NCBI GenBank assembly: GCA_001897525.1
Contig: MKTB01000008.1
Location: forward strand, 148,496-212,495
Origin: Bacteroidetes bacterium 43-16
Lineage (GTDB): Bacteria > Bacteroidota > Bacteroidia > Chitinophagales > Chitinophagaceae
Reading direction: 5' to 3'
Length of the DNA: 64,000 nt
Of this stretch, positions 52,365-61,669 are shown piece after piece. The notes beneath the pieces are model-generated. The model was given only the letters and a program-made list of their open reading frames with translations, was not told where the DNA came from and searched no databases. The number at the start of each line of letters is the position of its first letter. Position 1 is the stretch's first letter. Both the position numbers and the translations under genes were made by a program.

Positions 52365-54402
52365 CAGACTCTTGTTGAGCCGCAGTAGCTTTTGGTTTCC
52401 GGAGCAGGAAATACGTCTCGATGAGCAAGGCAATAATAGCGATCACGATCAGCCATTTCCATAATTCCATACCACTGTCTGATGCTGCATTGCTGCTGAG
52501 GACACCACTCTTTTCCCAGCTCAGCCGGGCAGGCTTCAGTTGTTGCTCCAGCTCCGCTTCAGTTGCCGCTTCCAGTTTTGATTCCAGCACATTGGCATTT
52601 ACGGCTACCAAGGTACTGTCTGCAAGCGATTCATTCTTTAAGAGATAAAAGCCCGACTGGTCAATAGCTTTTCCTAAGAAGATATTAGTACCGTTACCAT
52701 AAGCATTCTGGGCCGGTATGATCTCCAGGCCGGGGCCTTTTGCTTTAAACACCGTGCGGTTGCTGGATGAATTAGGGATAAAGACCGGTTGATTGCTGTT
52801 GGCATTGATCGCATAAATAGATTGGGCACCGCTGACCGCACACATCTTATACAGGATGGGCATAAACAGGTTGCTCAATACAAAATTGCCCGAACGTTCG
52901 TCCAAGGAGCTGGCTATGATGTATAAAGATCCGTTGTCTACCGAGTACTGCGCCAGGAAAGGTTTCCCGTTCTTTAAAGTGAGTACACTCTGCTGGTTGG
53001 CACTGATGCCCGCATGAATGGGATAGTGTCTTAAAACAGTAGGCAATTGTACATTTTGTGGCATCGATGCGATCACATCCTTGAGTAAAGCATGCTCTGT
53101 CTGCACTGCGCCTATCTGTGTACTTGCCGTATCAGGAGCACTGAAGTTGATTGGTGCAATTTTATTCAATTGCTGGTTGAAGGCATCTATGTTCGTGATA
53201 TTGCCCGGTACCAGGAAGAAACTTTGGCCGTTCTGTAAACCCTTTTTCACCGCATCAGCCAGCTCGGGGCTGAGCTGTTGTATATTTTGCAAAACGACCA
53301 GGTTATTATTGGGCCATTCATTGGCATTTCCGGCATTTAAAGGTGCATTCCGGGTGATGAAACCGTTCATCGGGCTGAGGGCCGCCTGCAGATAAGGACT
53401 GGAAGAGCCGTCATTCAGGTTCAGCACCGCAAGATTTGCATTCGTTTTAGCGGTGATCCGGAAGCTGTCGTCAAACTGTATGGGGGCATCTTTTACCGTC
53501 AACAATATTTTGTGCCAGCCCGGGGTATTCACCATTAAAGGGATCGTATCAGTCCAGGTACTGTCATTGGTAAACTCGATATTCTTTGCTGCCCTTGCCT
53601 GGTCATTGACCCATACCTGCACCTGGCTTTGAATAGCTGCGGTGCTATTGGATTTGGAGATCTTTACCACCAGCGGATTTTCCTGCCGCGTATCGATCAC
53701 CGGGTTCACAAAATAAGCCGTATCAAAATAGAGATTGGCCGACTGCTTATGCTGTTGCGGCCTGATGATGTAATGCACATTAGCTGAGGTCGTGTCTAAT
53801 GCTTCCTGGAACAAAGTACTTTTCTGCAGATCAGAAAGGATGAATACCGTGGCCTCTTTTGCATTGTTATCACTCAGGGCATTATTCACCGCCTGGTTGA
53901 CCTGTTTCAGAGAAACCATCCGGGCACTTATCTTCAGCTTGTTTAAAGCCTCGGCCACCTGGCTTTTGCCGATTGGCCTGCTGGCATAAATATTATTATT
54001 GGTGAGTAAAATATATTGCTGCTGCTCATCCTGGCTGTTAATAATGGCCCGGGCATCGTCAATGGCATTTTGTAAGAGTTGCCGCTGTCCGCCCAGGTTG
54101 TCGGCCATACTTTGGGAGTTGTCGATATAAATTAACTGCAGCTGCCTGGCTACGCCCTTTTTAGTGCCGAAATAAGGTTGTGCAAAGGCAAGCACCAATG
54201 CCAGCACAAAAAGTATCCTGCTCAGCAGCAACCACCAGTTCTGGACCTTCCTGCTTTTTTGTGACGTGATCTTGATCTGTTCCAGCAGCCGGGTATCCGA
54301 AAACTCGATGGTCTTGTACTTTCTGAAATTAAACAGGTGTATAATGATCGGGATGGCTATGGCCGCCCCTGCAAGCAGGAATAAAGGAAATAGAAAATTC
54401 AT
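52354..54402 (-). CDS. BatA-domain membrane protein (aerotolerance-type)
   Basis: A 682-residue protein opening with the BatA_N domain: [39 protein letters not shown] and a second membrane segment at about 62-78. A von Willebrand A-like domain follows ([16 protein letters not shown] gives the D-x-S-x-S MIDAS-type start), then a long periplasmic beta-rich part and a C-terminal membrane segment (about 650-668). No MoxR ATPase or other Bat gene is adjacent. It starts 5 bases after the permease gene upstream. Confidence 0.85.
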   Translation of the reverse strand: MNFLFPLFLLAGAAIAIPIIIHLFNFRKYKTIEFSDTRLLEQIKITSQKSRKVQNWWLLLSRILFVLALVLAFAQPYFGTKKGVARQLQLIYIDNSQSMADNLGGQRQLLQNAIDDARAIINSQDEQQQYILLTNNNIYASRPIGKSQVAEALNKLKISARMVSLKQVNQAVNNALSDNNAKEATVFILSDLQKSTLFQEALDTTSANVHYIIRPQQHKQSANLYFDTAYFVNPVIDTRQENPLVVKISKSNSTAAIQSQVQVWVNDQARAAKNIEFTNDSTWTDTIPLMVNTPGWHKILLTVKDAPIQFDDSFRITAKTNANLAVLNLNDGSSSPYLQAALSPMNGFITRNAPLNAGNANEWPNNNLVVLQNIQQLSPELADAVKKGLQNGQSFFLVPGNITNIDAFNQQLNKIAPINFSAPDTASTQIGAVQTEHALLKDVIASMPQNVQLPTVLRHYPIHAGISANQQSVLTLKNGKPFLAQYSVDNGSLYIIASSLDERSGNFVLSNLFMPILYKMCAVSGAQSIYAINANSNQPVFIPNSSSNRTVFKAKGPGLEIIPAQNAYGNGTNIFLGKAIDQSGFYLLKNESLADSTLVAVNANVLESKLEAATEAELEQQLKPARLSWEKSGVLSSNAASDSGMELWKWLIVIAIIALLIETYFLLRKPKATAAQQESAKL

Positions 54403-54407
54403 ATCAA

Positions 54408-55907
54408 TTAAGCTTCAGCACTGTTCTGTTTTCTCATGAAAATATAATAGATGGGCAATCCTATCAAAACGACAATAATACCGAACACACAGGTTTCCCA
54501 TTTGGCAATTAAGAGGCCTATAGCCATCAGGCTGGCCAGTATAATATAGATGATCGGGATAAAAGGATATCCGAAAGCTTTATACGGGCGTTCCGCATCC
54601 GGGCGGGTTCTGCGTAATTTGAACAAAGCTATTATCGTGATGATGTAAAAAATAAGCGTAACGAATACCACATAGTCCAGGAGCATACCATATTTGCCAC
54701 TAAGGCAAAGTACGCTGGTCCAGAAGCATTGTACCCAGAGTGCCCAGCCCGGTACGGCATTTTTGTTTAAAGCACCTGCTTTTTTAAAGAAAAGCTGGTC
54801 TTTGGCCATCGTGTAATACACACGGGCACCGGTCATGATCAGGCCGTTATTACAGCCGAAGGTAGATACCATGATCATGATGGCGATGATGGTAGCGCCT
54901 ATAGGACCAAATATAGGGAGCGAGGCCGCAGTGGCCACGCGGTCTTTTTCTGCAAAAGCAATACTGGCTTCATTACCCGTGGCAGGGTAGACGAATCCGG
55001 AGGCCTCAGGAGTCAGCGGAAGCACTGCCAGGTACATCAGGTTAATGGTTACATAGATCACCGTTACAATAAGTGCTCCCAGGAAAAGGCTCAGGCCGAT
55101 ATTCCTTTGCGGGTTCTTAATTTCCCCGGCAATAAAGGTCACATTCTCCCAGGCCACACTGCTGAAGACAGAGCCCACCATGGCTGCGGCCACAAAGCCC
55201 AGTCCTACCGTAAGGCTGTCTATATTCTGGAACAGGCTCCAGCCACCGCCACTGGCTTCGGGGATGGCCGCAGTATGGCTCATCTGGAAGCCGGTGCTCC
55301 AGTTCTCATTCCAGATGTCCTGGTCAAAGGCCAGCAGGAAGCCGAAAACGATCAATCCGAATAAAGAAATAAGTTTGGCAAAAGTGAAGATCCTCTGGAT
55401 CAGTTTGCCTTCTTTTACCCCCCTTGAGTTGACCCAGGTGAGGAATATAACGAGGCCTATAGATACCAGTTGTGCCGGGTAGAGCTTAAAACTCTCCCCG
55501 ATGGAAAACAAAATATTTTCGTCCGTCATCTCCAGCGGCTTGATGAAATGCCCGGCAAATTTGCTGAAGGCAACCCCTACGGCCGCTATGGTACCCGTCT
55601 GGATGACAGAGAAGAAGCTCCAGCCATACAAAAAGCCCGTAAGCCGGTTATAAGCTTCTTTCAGGAAGACATACTGTCCGCCAGCCTTAGGAAACATGGA
55701 AGACAATTCACCATAAGAGATGGCTGCAAATACGGTCATGATGCCCGTAATGACCCAGATAGCGATCAGCCAGCCGGCACTGCCTACATTGCGCACCATA
55801 TCGGCACTTACGATGAAGATGCCCGAGCCGATCATACTGCCGGCAACAATGAGGATGCCGTCCGTCAGGCTGAGGCTGCGTTTAAATTCTGTATCTTTTT
55901 CCTGCAT
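54408..55907 (-). CDS. APC family amino acid permease
   Basis: A 499-residue inner-membrane transporter with twelve predicted segments. The substrate loop of TM1 reads GSMIGSGIFIV (about 21-31), and TM2-3 includes SYGELSSMFPKAGGQYVFLKE, both hallmarks of APC transporters for amino acids or polyamines (LAT branch). Substrate unknown. First gene of a unit with the BatA-like protein, 5 bases downstream. Confidence 0.93.
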   Translation of the reverse strand: MQEKDTEFKRSLSLTDGILIVAGSMIGSGIFIVSADMVRNVGSAGWLIAIWVITGIMTVFAAISYGELSSMFPKAGGQYVFLKEAYNRLTGFLYGWSFFSVIQTGTIAAVGVAFSKFAGHFIKPLEMTDENILFSIGESFKLYPAQLVSIGLVIFLTWVNSRGVKEGKLIQRIFTFAKLISLFGLIVFGFLLAFDQDIWNENWSTGFQMSHTAAIPEASGGGWSLFQNIDSLTVGLGFVAAAMVGSVFSSVAWENVTFIAGEIKNPQRNIGLSLFLGALIVTVIYVTINLMYLAVLPLTPEASGFVYPATGNEASIAFAEKDRVATAASLPIFGPIGATIIAIMIMVSTFGCNNGLIMTGARVYYTMAKDQLFFKKAGALNKNAVPGWALWVQCFWTSVLCLSGKYGMLLDYVVFVTLIFYIITIIALFKLRRTRPDAERPYKAFGYPFIPIIYIILASLMAIGLLIAKWETCVFGIIVVLIGLPIYYIFMRKQNSAEA

Positions 55908-55984
55908 TTATTTTGATAAATAGGGTTAAACCGATGGATTCAATATCTTTAATGAGGGTAAATATAGTATATCTTTTACTAAAT

Positions 55985-56971
55985 TTAAATAACCATCAGG
56001 CTACATCCGCGGAGGGCTGCAGTGTCCCTCCTTCCCAGTATCTCGAAGCTTCCGTCCGCAGCTACCTTGCCTATATCTTCTGTAGCGATGAAGGCACAGG
56101 AGTCTATATTGGCCAGATCGATCACATTTACACAACCGCTTCCCGTAAAATAATTTTCCAGCGGATCATTTTCATCCCGCAGTAAGATCTTCATGGTAGC
56201 CGTACAGTGGAATACGCCTTTGCCTTTGGAATAGGCCTGGGACAACATTTCACTCATGCCATATTCTGAGTGTACGGCATCCAGGTTCCATTGCCGGCCC
56301 AGGTAAGCATGTACCTCCATTCGTGTCCATTCTTCCCTGCGCCCCTTCATGCCCCCGGTTTCCATAACTATGTGCCGGCTCAGGTCCATAGGGAATGTTT
56401 CTGCAAAATCCAGCAAGGCAAAGGTGACCCCGATCAGGAATATTTTCCGGTCCTGGGCTTGCTGCAGGATAGCGGCTATTTGCTCCCATTCATTTAAATA
56501 AAATCCACCTAAGGGATGAGCGCTGGACTGAATGAGGTCTTGTACCATATACACCAGCGAGGAATGTTTACGTTCTAAATAAGAGGGGAGTAGTCCCAGG
56601 ATGATATAATCTTCCGGAGCGCCATAAAAATCATGGAAGCCTTTTCGGAAGGCAGTTTCATAATATCCCGGCTGTGCAATGTAGTGCCTGCTGGGGGTCA
56701 TCCCCGTTGTGCCGCTGCTTTCAAACAGTAATTGCCCGCTGCGGCCCTGCGCCAGGACTTTATGGGATTTGAAAAAGGAGATCGGCAGGAAAGGGATTTC
56801 GGCTATTGTATGCACATTTTCCGGCTTGCGGTTGAGGTGATTGCAGTAATCGCGATACAGGATCGTATTTTTATACTGGTGCCGGAAGAGTTCCAGCGCT
56901 CTTTGCTCAAAATTGGCTGCGTTAATAGATTTTAACCACGCAATATTTGAAGAAAGATGATCCAACATCAT
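55985..56971 (-). CDS. LuxE/PaaK-like acyl-protein synthetase
   Basis: A 328-residue member of the LuxE branch of adenylate-forming enzymes. The ATP-binding loop LLFESSGTTGMTPS is at about 83-96; later ETGGMKGRREEWTR and SEYGMSEMLSQAYS match LuxE motifs, and a short C-terminal domain ends RRDTAALRGCSL. LuxE activates a fatty acid for reduction with LuxC and LuxD; neither is present, so this stand-alone form probably loads an acyl group on another carrier. Single gene, divergent from a lipoprotein gene. Confidence 0.82.
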   Translation of the reverse strand: MMLDHLSSNIAWLKSINAANFEQRALELFRHQYKNTILYRDYCNHLNRKPENVHTIAEIPFLPISFFKSHKVLAQGRSGQLLFESSGTTGMTPSRHYIAQPGYYETAFRKGFHDFYGAPEDYIILGLLPSYLERKHSSLVYMVQDLIQSSAHPLGGFYLNEWEQIAAILQQAQDRKIFLIGVTFALLDFAETFPMDLSRHIVMETGGMKGRREEWTRMEVHAYLGRQWNLDAVHSEYGMSEMLSQAYSKGKGVFHCTATMKILLRDENDPLENYFTGSGCVNVIDLANIDSCAFIATEDIGKVAADGSFEILGRRDTAALRGCSLMVI

Positions 56972-56977
56972 ATTAAA

Positions 56978-57008
56978 TTTGTAAATTTGAGAGTTTTAAA
57001 TAGATTTG
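56978..57008 (+). promoter_or_regulatory. Promoter of the lipoprotein gene at 57034
   Basis: TTTG at 56978-56981, 19-base spacer, exact TAGATTTG at 57001-57008, 25 bases before the ATG. A second TAAATTTG at 56982-56989 may give an alternative start. Confidence 0.55.
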
Positions 57009-57033
57009 AACAACGAAGTTAATACATTAATAC

Positions 57034-57507
57034 ATGACTAAAAAAGTAGCTGGATTTTTAGGTTTGCTGGGGACAATAGCAGTGTTGAGCGCTTGTCAAA
57101 AAAAGGATGCCACTTATTCCGATATACCGGAGATCACCTACCAGGGGATGAACATGACGCACATCAATGCGCTTACTGATTCCGGGGATTGGTATATGTA
57201 TTACGATTTTGTAGATGGTAATGGTGACCTGGGCACAAAAATTGACGATACCGAAATGCGGGTCTTTCTCACTAATGTGATCACCGGCGCAGAATACCGT
57301 TTTCCATTTCCATACATTGGGCAGCAGGAGAGAAGCGGGAAAAAATACCTGAAAGGTTATGGTAATATAAGATTGAACATACCTACTTTTTTTCCTTTAG
57401 CTCCCGGAGTCGCTAATGATACCGCAGTATTTAGTTTATCCATTAAAGATGAAGCAGGTAATGTAAGTAACCTGATTCACACCGATACGATTTATATATA
57501 CCGTTAA
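57034..57507 (+). CDS. Small lipoprotein of unknown function
   Basis: A 157-residue lipoprotein: signal peptide with lipobox VLSAC (C21), then a mature beta-rich domain with YYDFVDGNGDLGTKIDDT, resembling a calcium-binding DxDGNGD loop, and strands AVFSLSIKDEAGNVSN. The pattern occurs in many short Bacteroidota lipoproteins with an Ig-like fold. Function unknown. Convergent with lptD, 7 bases apart. Confidence 0.7.
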   Translation: MTKKVAGFLGLLGTIAVLSACQKKDATYSDIPEITYQGMNMTHINALTDSGDWYMYYDFVDGNGDLGTKIDDTEMRVFLTNVITGAEYRFPFPYIGQQERSGKKYLKGYGNIRLNIPTFFPLAPGVANDTAVFSLSIKDEAGNVSNLIHTDTIYIYR

Positions 57508-57514
57508 TGGCATC

Positions 57515-60145
57515 TTAGAAGTTATCCTGGTAAGCACGTCTCCGGGTCAGTTTCAGGTCCTGCAGCACCGAAGACTTCACATTCAACGTGAAATTATAAT
57601 TCCTGTAAAGCCCGAATGGCGTAATATTCAAGGCCATTTGCCAGCAGTGCAGATCGCGACTGATGTTTAATGTAGTAGCCCCGATTGATTTGTTTTGAAA
57701 ATCATAACCGGTTATGAAGTTAAACATCATTTTTTTGGTAAACCTCAAACTGCCCGACACACTCAATTGCGGCGTATACACTTCTTTTTCCCTTCCGTCT
57801 AACTGGTTGTTAAGCGAGTAATTAATAGAAGAAGAAATTCTTAAAGACCAGGGAATATTAAAATCATAATAAGCAGCAAGGCCGTTGTTCCGCAGCATTC
57901 TTTGGAAGTCGGCACTATTGGCCCGGGCATCTTCCACATCATCTTCATCCTGCTTTTTAGCCTCTCCGTTAAGATCAAAGTCAAGGGATGCGTACAGGTT
58001 TCTCATTTTGGCAATTGGCCCGTTCTTTTCTATAGAGTAATGCTTGGTCTTGCGCCCGTTTTCCCAGTGATACGGGTCAAATGAACCGCCGAATGAGATA
58101 TTGAACTTTTGCAGGATGCTGGTGCGGCCGTTAAAACTAATATTGCTTAAATTATTAGAGTCCGCGAAGAAGTTATAATTGGTACCAATGGCTAAACCGT
58201 CAATTAAGGTGATATTTTTTGTGCCTGTAGAATCTTTAGAACGCACCTTTATCTGCAGGTTATTGTTAATGCTTACCCCGGCAGCACCTATAGGAAGAGG
58301 ATTAGTGGGTCCCATGATCGCACTTGGAGAGGCCGAGTACGGAGAGTTAAATGATTGAATGCCGTTTTGATTATAATAATCGTAAAAATAATTAAACGGA
58401 GACCGGGCAAATCCCGGAGTATAGTTTAAATTCAGGGCAGGGGTGACCACATGGCGGATCCCCATTAATTTACCTTTTTTAAACATCTTTAAACCATAGA
58501 TCCTGGTATTGATCGCCGTATTAAAACTAAAGTCACGGGTCGCAAAAAAGCCGGTTTTTGTGGCCGTATCATTGCCCAGTTTTGATTGGTTCCAGGTATA
58601 GAACGTTTGCTTGGTATTCCAGTATTCATTATAAGGAATATTGAAGTTCCAGTTGATGAATCTCAGCACATTATAGGTTGCTGAAATGGCCGCAGTATGT
58701 TTGATCCCATTGTCAAACTGATCGAAGGATAGGGTGCTGAATTTAAAAGCCGTGTCAATAAAATTGATCCTGTTTTGCGCAGCGAAGTTGTAAGTAGCAG
58801 AGATTTTTTCAAACCATTTATCTTTACCCACGCGGGTCTTTCTCTGGAAAGGAGTGATCTGGGCGACGTTAAAGGAAACGTCCGGTAAGGTCACCGTTAC
58901 CTGGCCCGTTTGCGTACTCTGGTTGTGGTTGGCAGCCGCTGTGAACGAGAATGGTTTACCGGCCCAGGTTTTGGAATAGGCGATCGTGGAGCGGTATTGG
59001 TTGTTCAGCTGCATATCTGCCGTCATCCCGTTTACGCGGTTATAGCCCCCGGTTCCGGCCTCTACATTGGCGGTAAAGGTCGCGCCCGGCATAGACCTGG
59101 GGTCAACCGTATGCTTCCAGCGCACCTTGAAATCCTTCTGGATAACGGCATTCTGTTCAAACTCTTCACCCAGCTTAGAGTAAGTGTAATCTATGTTCAG
59201 TGCGCCGCTGTACTTATACCGCTTAGTATATTCTGTACTCCCGAAAACGCCGTAACTTCCTTTGGAGAAGATATCAAACATTACAGAAGCACCGATGTAT
59301 TTATTGATGTCCACATAATACCCGAGCCTTTGCAATCCCATACCACGGTTGCCTTCCAGGGTATAGGTAGGCAATATAAAGCCGGACTTCTTTTCCGGGT
59401 TGATGGGAAAGATACCAAATGGAAAAATAAGCGGGGTAGGTAAATCCGCAATTTCCAGGTGTGCCCTGCCTGATGCGGCCACTTTATTAGGGATCACCTT
59501 GATCTTCCGGGCATTGATCCCGAAGTGGGGATGTTCCAGGTTACAGGTAGTATATACATTCCGGTAGCCAAAAATAGATTGATCAGGGTTTCTCTTTACC
59601 TGGTAACTATTGATATAGGCCTCTCCATATTGCATCCGGGCATTGCGTACAATAGCCCTTTTGCTTTTTGAATTATACCTTAATGAATCGTAGGTAAATG
59701 TTTCTGAACCCTGCTTAAAGGATTGTTCCGAGATCTTTACATGATTGGTATCATACTCCGGGTAGGCACTGATGACATTGGTTTTCTGGTTGAACTCAAC
59801 CACACCAGATTTTAATTCCAGTTCATCCTGCTTAATGTTGGCATCCCCGTATAAATAATAGATACTGGTCTCCATATCCAAGATCGCAGAGTCTTTAGCC
59901 GTTGAGACGACCTCATGCTCCGGGGCATCCGGGCTGATCCTGATGCCTAAAGCCGCTCCTTTTTTAGCACTGGTATCACTGGCGGTATTGCTTTCAGATT
60001 TTTTTAACGCATTGGCGTTTGTAGTAGAATCGGTATTGAGCTTCTGGGCCTGAGCCTGAGTGGAGATTACTAGAAATAGCAAGCAGAGCAAGGCTACAGC
60101 CGTTGCTTTCATTTTATCCAAGACTCTTCCTGATACATCCTTCAT
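57515..60145 (-). CDS. lptD: LPS-assembly protein LptD
   Basis: An 876-residue outer-membrane protein that inserts lipopolysaccharide into the outer leaflet. A signal peptide lies at about 12-34, a low-complexity linker to about 75, then an LptA/OstA-like beta-jellyroll (SIYYLYGDANIKQDELELKSG, about 90-240, with YTTCNLEHPHFG), and the barrel opening with LIFPFGIFPINPEKKSGFILP. The C terminus is a barrel. The first ATG adds 11 polar residues; ATG at residue 12 is a likely alternative. Divergent from an Amidase_3 gene, the usual order in this phylum. Confidence 0.85.
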   Translation of the reverse strand: MKDVSGRVLDKMKATAVALLCLLFLVISTQAQAQKLNTDSTTNANALKKSESNTASDTSAKKGAALGIRISPDAPEHEVVSTAKDSAILDMETSIYYLYGDANIKQDELELKSGVVEFNQKTNVISAYPEYDTNHVKISEQSFKQGSETFTYDSLRYNSKSKRAIVRNARMQYGEAYINSYQVKRNPDQSIFGYRNVYTTCNLEHPHFGINARKIKVIPNKVAASGRAHLEIADLPTPLIFPFGIFPINPEKKSGFILPTYTLEGNRGMGLQRLGYYVDINKYIGASVMFDIFSKGSYGVFGSTEYTKRYKYSGALNIDYTYSKLGEEFEQNAVIQKDFKVRWKHTVDPRSMPGATFTANVEAGTGGYNRVNGMTADMQLNNQYRSTIAYSKTWAGKPFSFTAAANHNQSTQTGQVTVTLPDVSFNVAQITPFQRKTRVGKDKWFEKISATYNFAAQNRINFIDTAFKFSTLSFDQFDNGIKHTAAISATYNVLRFINWNFNIPYNEYWNTKQTFYTWNQSKLGNDTATKTGFFATRDFSFNTAINTRIYGLKMFKKGKLMGIRHVVTPALNLNYTPGFARSPFNYFYDYYNQNGIQSFNSPYSASPSAIMGPTNPLPIGAAGVSINNNLQIKVRSKDSTGTKNITLIDGLAIGTNYNFFADSNNLSNISFNGRTSILQKFNISFGGSFDPYHWENGRKTKHYSIEKNGPIAKMRNLYASLDFDLNGEAKKQDEDDVEDARANSADFQRMLRNNGLAAYYDFNIPWSLRISSSINYSLNNQLDGREKEVYTPQLSVSGSLRFTKKMMFNFITGYDFQNKSIGATTLNISRDLHCWQMALNITPFGLYRNYNFTLNVKSSVLQDLKLTRRRAYQDNF

Positions 60146-60158
60146 AAAAAATACGCCG

Positions 60159-60166
60159 CAAAATTA
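60159..60166 (-). promoter_or_regulatory. -7 element of lptD
   Basis: Minus strand TAATTTTG, exact TAnnTTTG, 13 bases before the first ATG at 60145, which supports that start or the one 11 codons later. Confidence 0.45.
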
Positions 60167-60222
60167 CTATTTCTTTATGAGCAAAAAAGGGTTAAAAATT
60201 ATGTATTGGCTTAACCATCTAT

Positions 60223-60230
60223 TATATTTG
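60223..60230 (+). promoter_or_regulatory. -7 element of the amidase gene
   Basis: Exact TATATTTG, 71 bases before the ATG at 60302; no clear -33 site at the usual distance. Confidence 0.4.
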
Positions 60231-60301
60231 CAGTCAAAGCAAATATTTAGACTCATTTTTGTTGAGAAAGCTTAGTGCTTAACTCTAGTCATTTATAACG
60301 T

Positions 60302-61150
60302 ATGAAGTTAATGAAAAGTATTAAACTGCTGTTATTCGTCTTATTTACATTTGTATGCGGTACTGTTTTTGCACAGAGAAAAATGAGCCATGTAGTGCTG
60401 GATGCAGGACACGGCGGAAAAGATCCCGGGGCCATAGGCTCTTTCTCTAAAGAAAAAGACATTGCCCTGGCCGTTACCCTTAAAGTGCGCGACATCCTGA
60501 AAAAAGAAGCACCTCAGTTGAAAACTACATTGACCCGGGACAGCGATTTTTTTGTTGAACTGAAAGGCCGCCATGCCATTGCCAATAAAGCCAATGCAGA
60601 CCTTTTCGTTTCTATCCATATCAACTCCACAGCAGGTACCTCTACAAGGGTGCAGGCGGGTACCAGGAGGGTGAAGCGCGGTAAAAAATGGGTGACTGAA
60701 CCTGTTTATAAAACCATACACAACAGGGCAACCAAAACTTCGGGTACAGAGACCTATGTGCTGGGGCTTACCCGGAACGACCAAAAGGAAAAAGCGATCG
60801 GCGAATTCGGTGAGAGCGTAGCCGAAGAGCCGGGATTACTGGATGAGAGCGATCCTACTACGGCGATCCTTATTGCACAATACTCCCAGGCTTTCCTGAG
60901 CCGCAGCGTGATGCTGGGCAGCAAAGTGCAGCAAAACTTTTCAAAAGCAGGCCGTAATAACCTGGGGGTTAAGCAAAAGAGCCTTGAGGTACTGGCAGGA
61001 AGTGCCATGCCGGGCGTATTGATCGAGCTGGGCTTTATCAATAACCAGGAAGAGGAAGCCTTTATGAATTCGGAAGAAGGCCAAACCGCATTGGCCAATG
61101 CGATAGCAGTGGCTATCATGGATTACAAAAAAGAAGTAGAAAAAAAATAA
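60302..61150 (+). CDS. N-acetylmuramoyl-L-alanine amidase (Amidase_3)
   Basis: A 282-residue periplasmic hydrolase that cuts the bond between MurNAc and the stem peptide of peptidoglycan. A signal peptide (1-24) is followed by the zinc site: H37 in LDAGHGGKDPGA, E51 and H106 in LFVSIHINS; the catalytic glutamate E242 is in GVLIELGFINNQEEE. An insertion of about 75 residues (113-190) lies between the strands and may be a regulatory helix region. No LytM or SPOR domain. Divergent from lptD. Confidence 0.93.
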   Translation: MKLMKSIKLLLFVLFTFVCGTVFAQRKMSHVVLDAGHGGKDPGAIGSFSKEKDIALAVTLKVRDILKKEAPQLKTTLTRDSDFFVELKGRHAIANKANADLFVSIHINSTAGTSTRVQAGTRRVKRGKKWVTEPVYKTIHNRATKTSGTETYVLGLTRNDQKEKAIGEFGESVAEEPGLLDESDPTTAILIAQYSQAFLSRSVMLGSKVQQNFSKAGRNNLGVKQKSLEVLAGSAMPGVLIELGFINNQEEEAFMNSEEGQTALANAIAVAIMDYKKEVEKK

Positions 61151-61202
61151 CCCCGCACTCCATCGAAAAATAATTACCTTGGGGTCATAAAAGTGTAACA
61201 TT

Positions 61203-61538
61203 ATGAATAAATTGATAGTCGTATCCGGTTTCAGTATATTGGTAGCATTCGGGATCGCCTGTAGTCCCAAAAAAGCTGCAAATACTACTCCTGCTGCGCC
61301 GGCCATGCTGACTAAAGAAGTAGCGCTGAAACAATACAGCAGTGCGCAGATCGCCGAAGGAGAAGCTTTAAATAATGCCAAATGCGGCACTTGTCATAAA
61401 TTATATCCTGCAGGGCAGTTTGGCGAGCAGCGTTGGAACCAGGTGCTGAACAGGATGATCCCTAAAGCGAAAGCTACCGAACAGGAAGGAAAACTGATCC
61501 GTGCTTACATTGTAGCCAATTCCAAAGGAGCCAGCTAA
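61203..61538 (+). CDS. Lipid-anchored c-type cytochrome
   Basis: A 111-residue lipoprotein with lipobox FGIAC (C20), a short linker rich in A, T and P, and one heme c site C61-G-T-C64-H65. M85 in VLNRMIPKAK is a plausible distal heme ligand. It is a monoheme electron carrier held at a periplasmic face of a membrane. It begins 52 bases after the amidase gene; its partner oxidase or reductase is not in the window. Confidence 0.88.
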   Translation: MNKLIVVSGFSILVAFGIACSPKKAANTTPAAPAMLTKEVALKQYSSAQIAEGEALNNAKCGTCHKLYPAGQFGEQRWNQVLNRMIPKAKATEQEGKLIRAYIVANSKGAS

Positions 61539-61560
61539 TCAGCAATATATCTTATTCTTT

Positions 61561-61592
61561 AAGCCCCCGGTAAATCATTTGCCGGGGGCTTT
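61561..61592 (+). terminator. Rho-independent terminator
   Basis: AAGCCCCCGG, loop, CCGGGGGCTT then TTTTGT, 22 bases after the cytochrome stop. Confidence 0.85.
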
Positions 61593-61669
61593 TTGTATCT
61601 TCCTGTTAAAAAAATAAAACAAATAATTCCTTCGCTGCATATTTGCCTGTTTTTATATAACTTTATAAG

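Noticed and set aside
58910-59443. Plus-strand open frame of 177 codons within lptD
   Set aside because: Antisense frame over the well supported LptD barrel; no start signal or recognisable domain.
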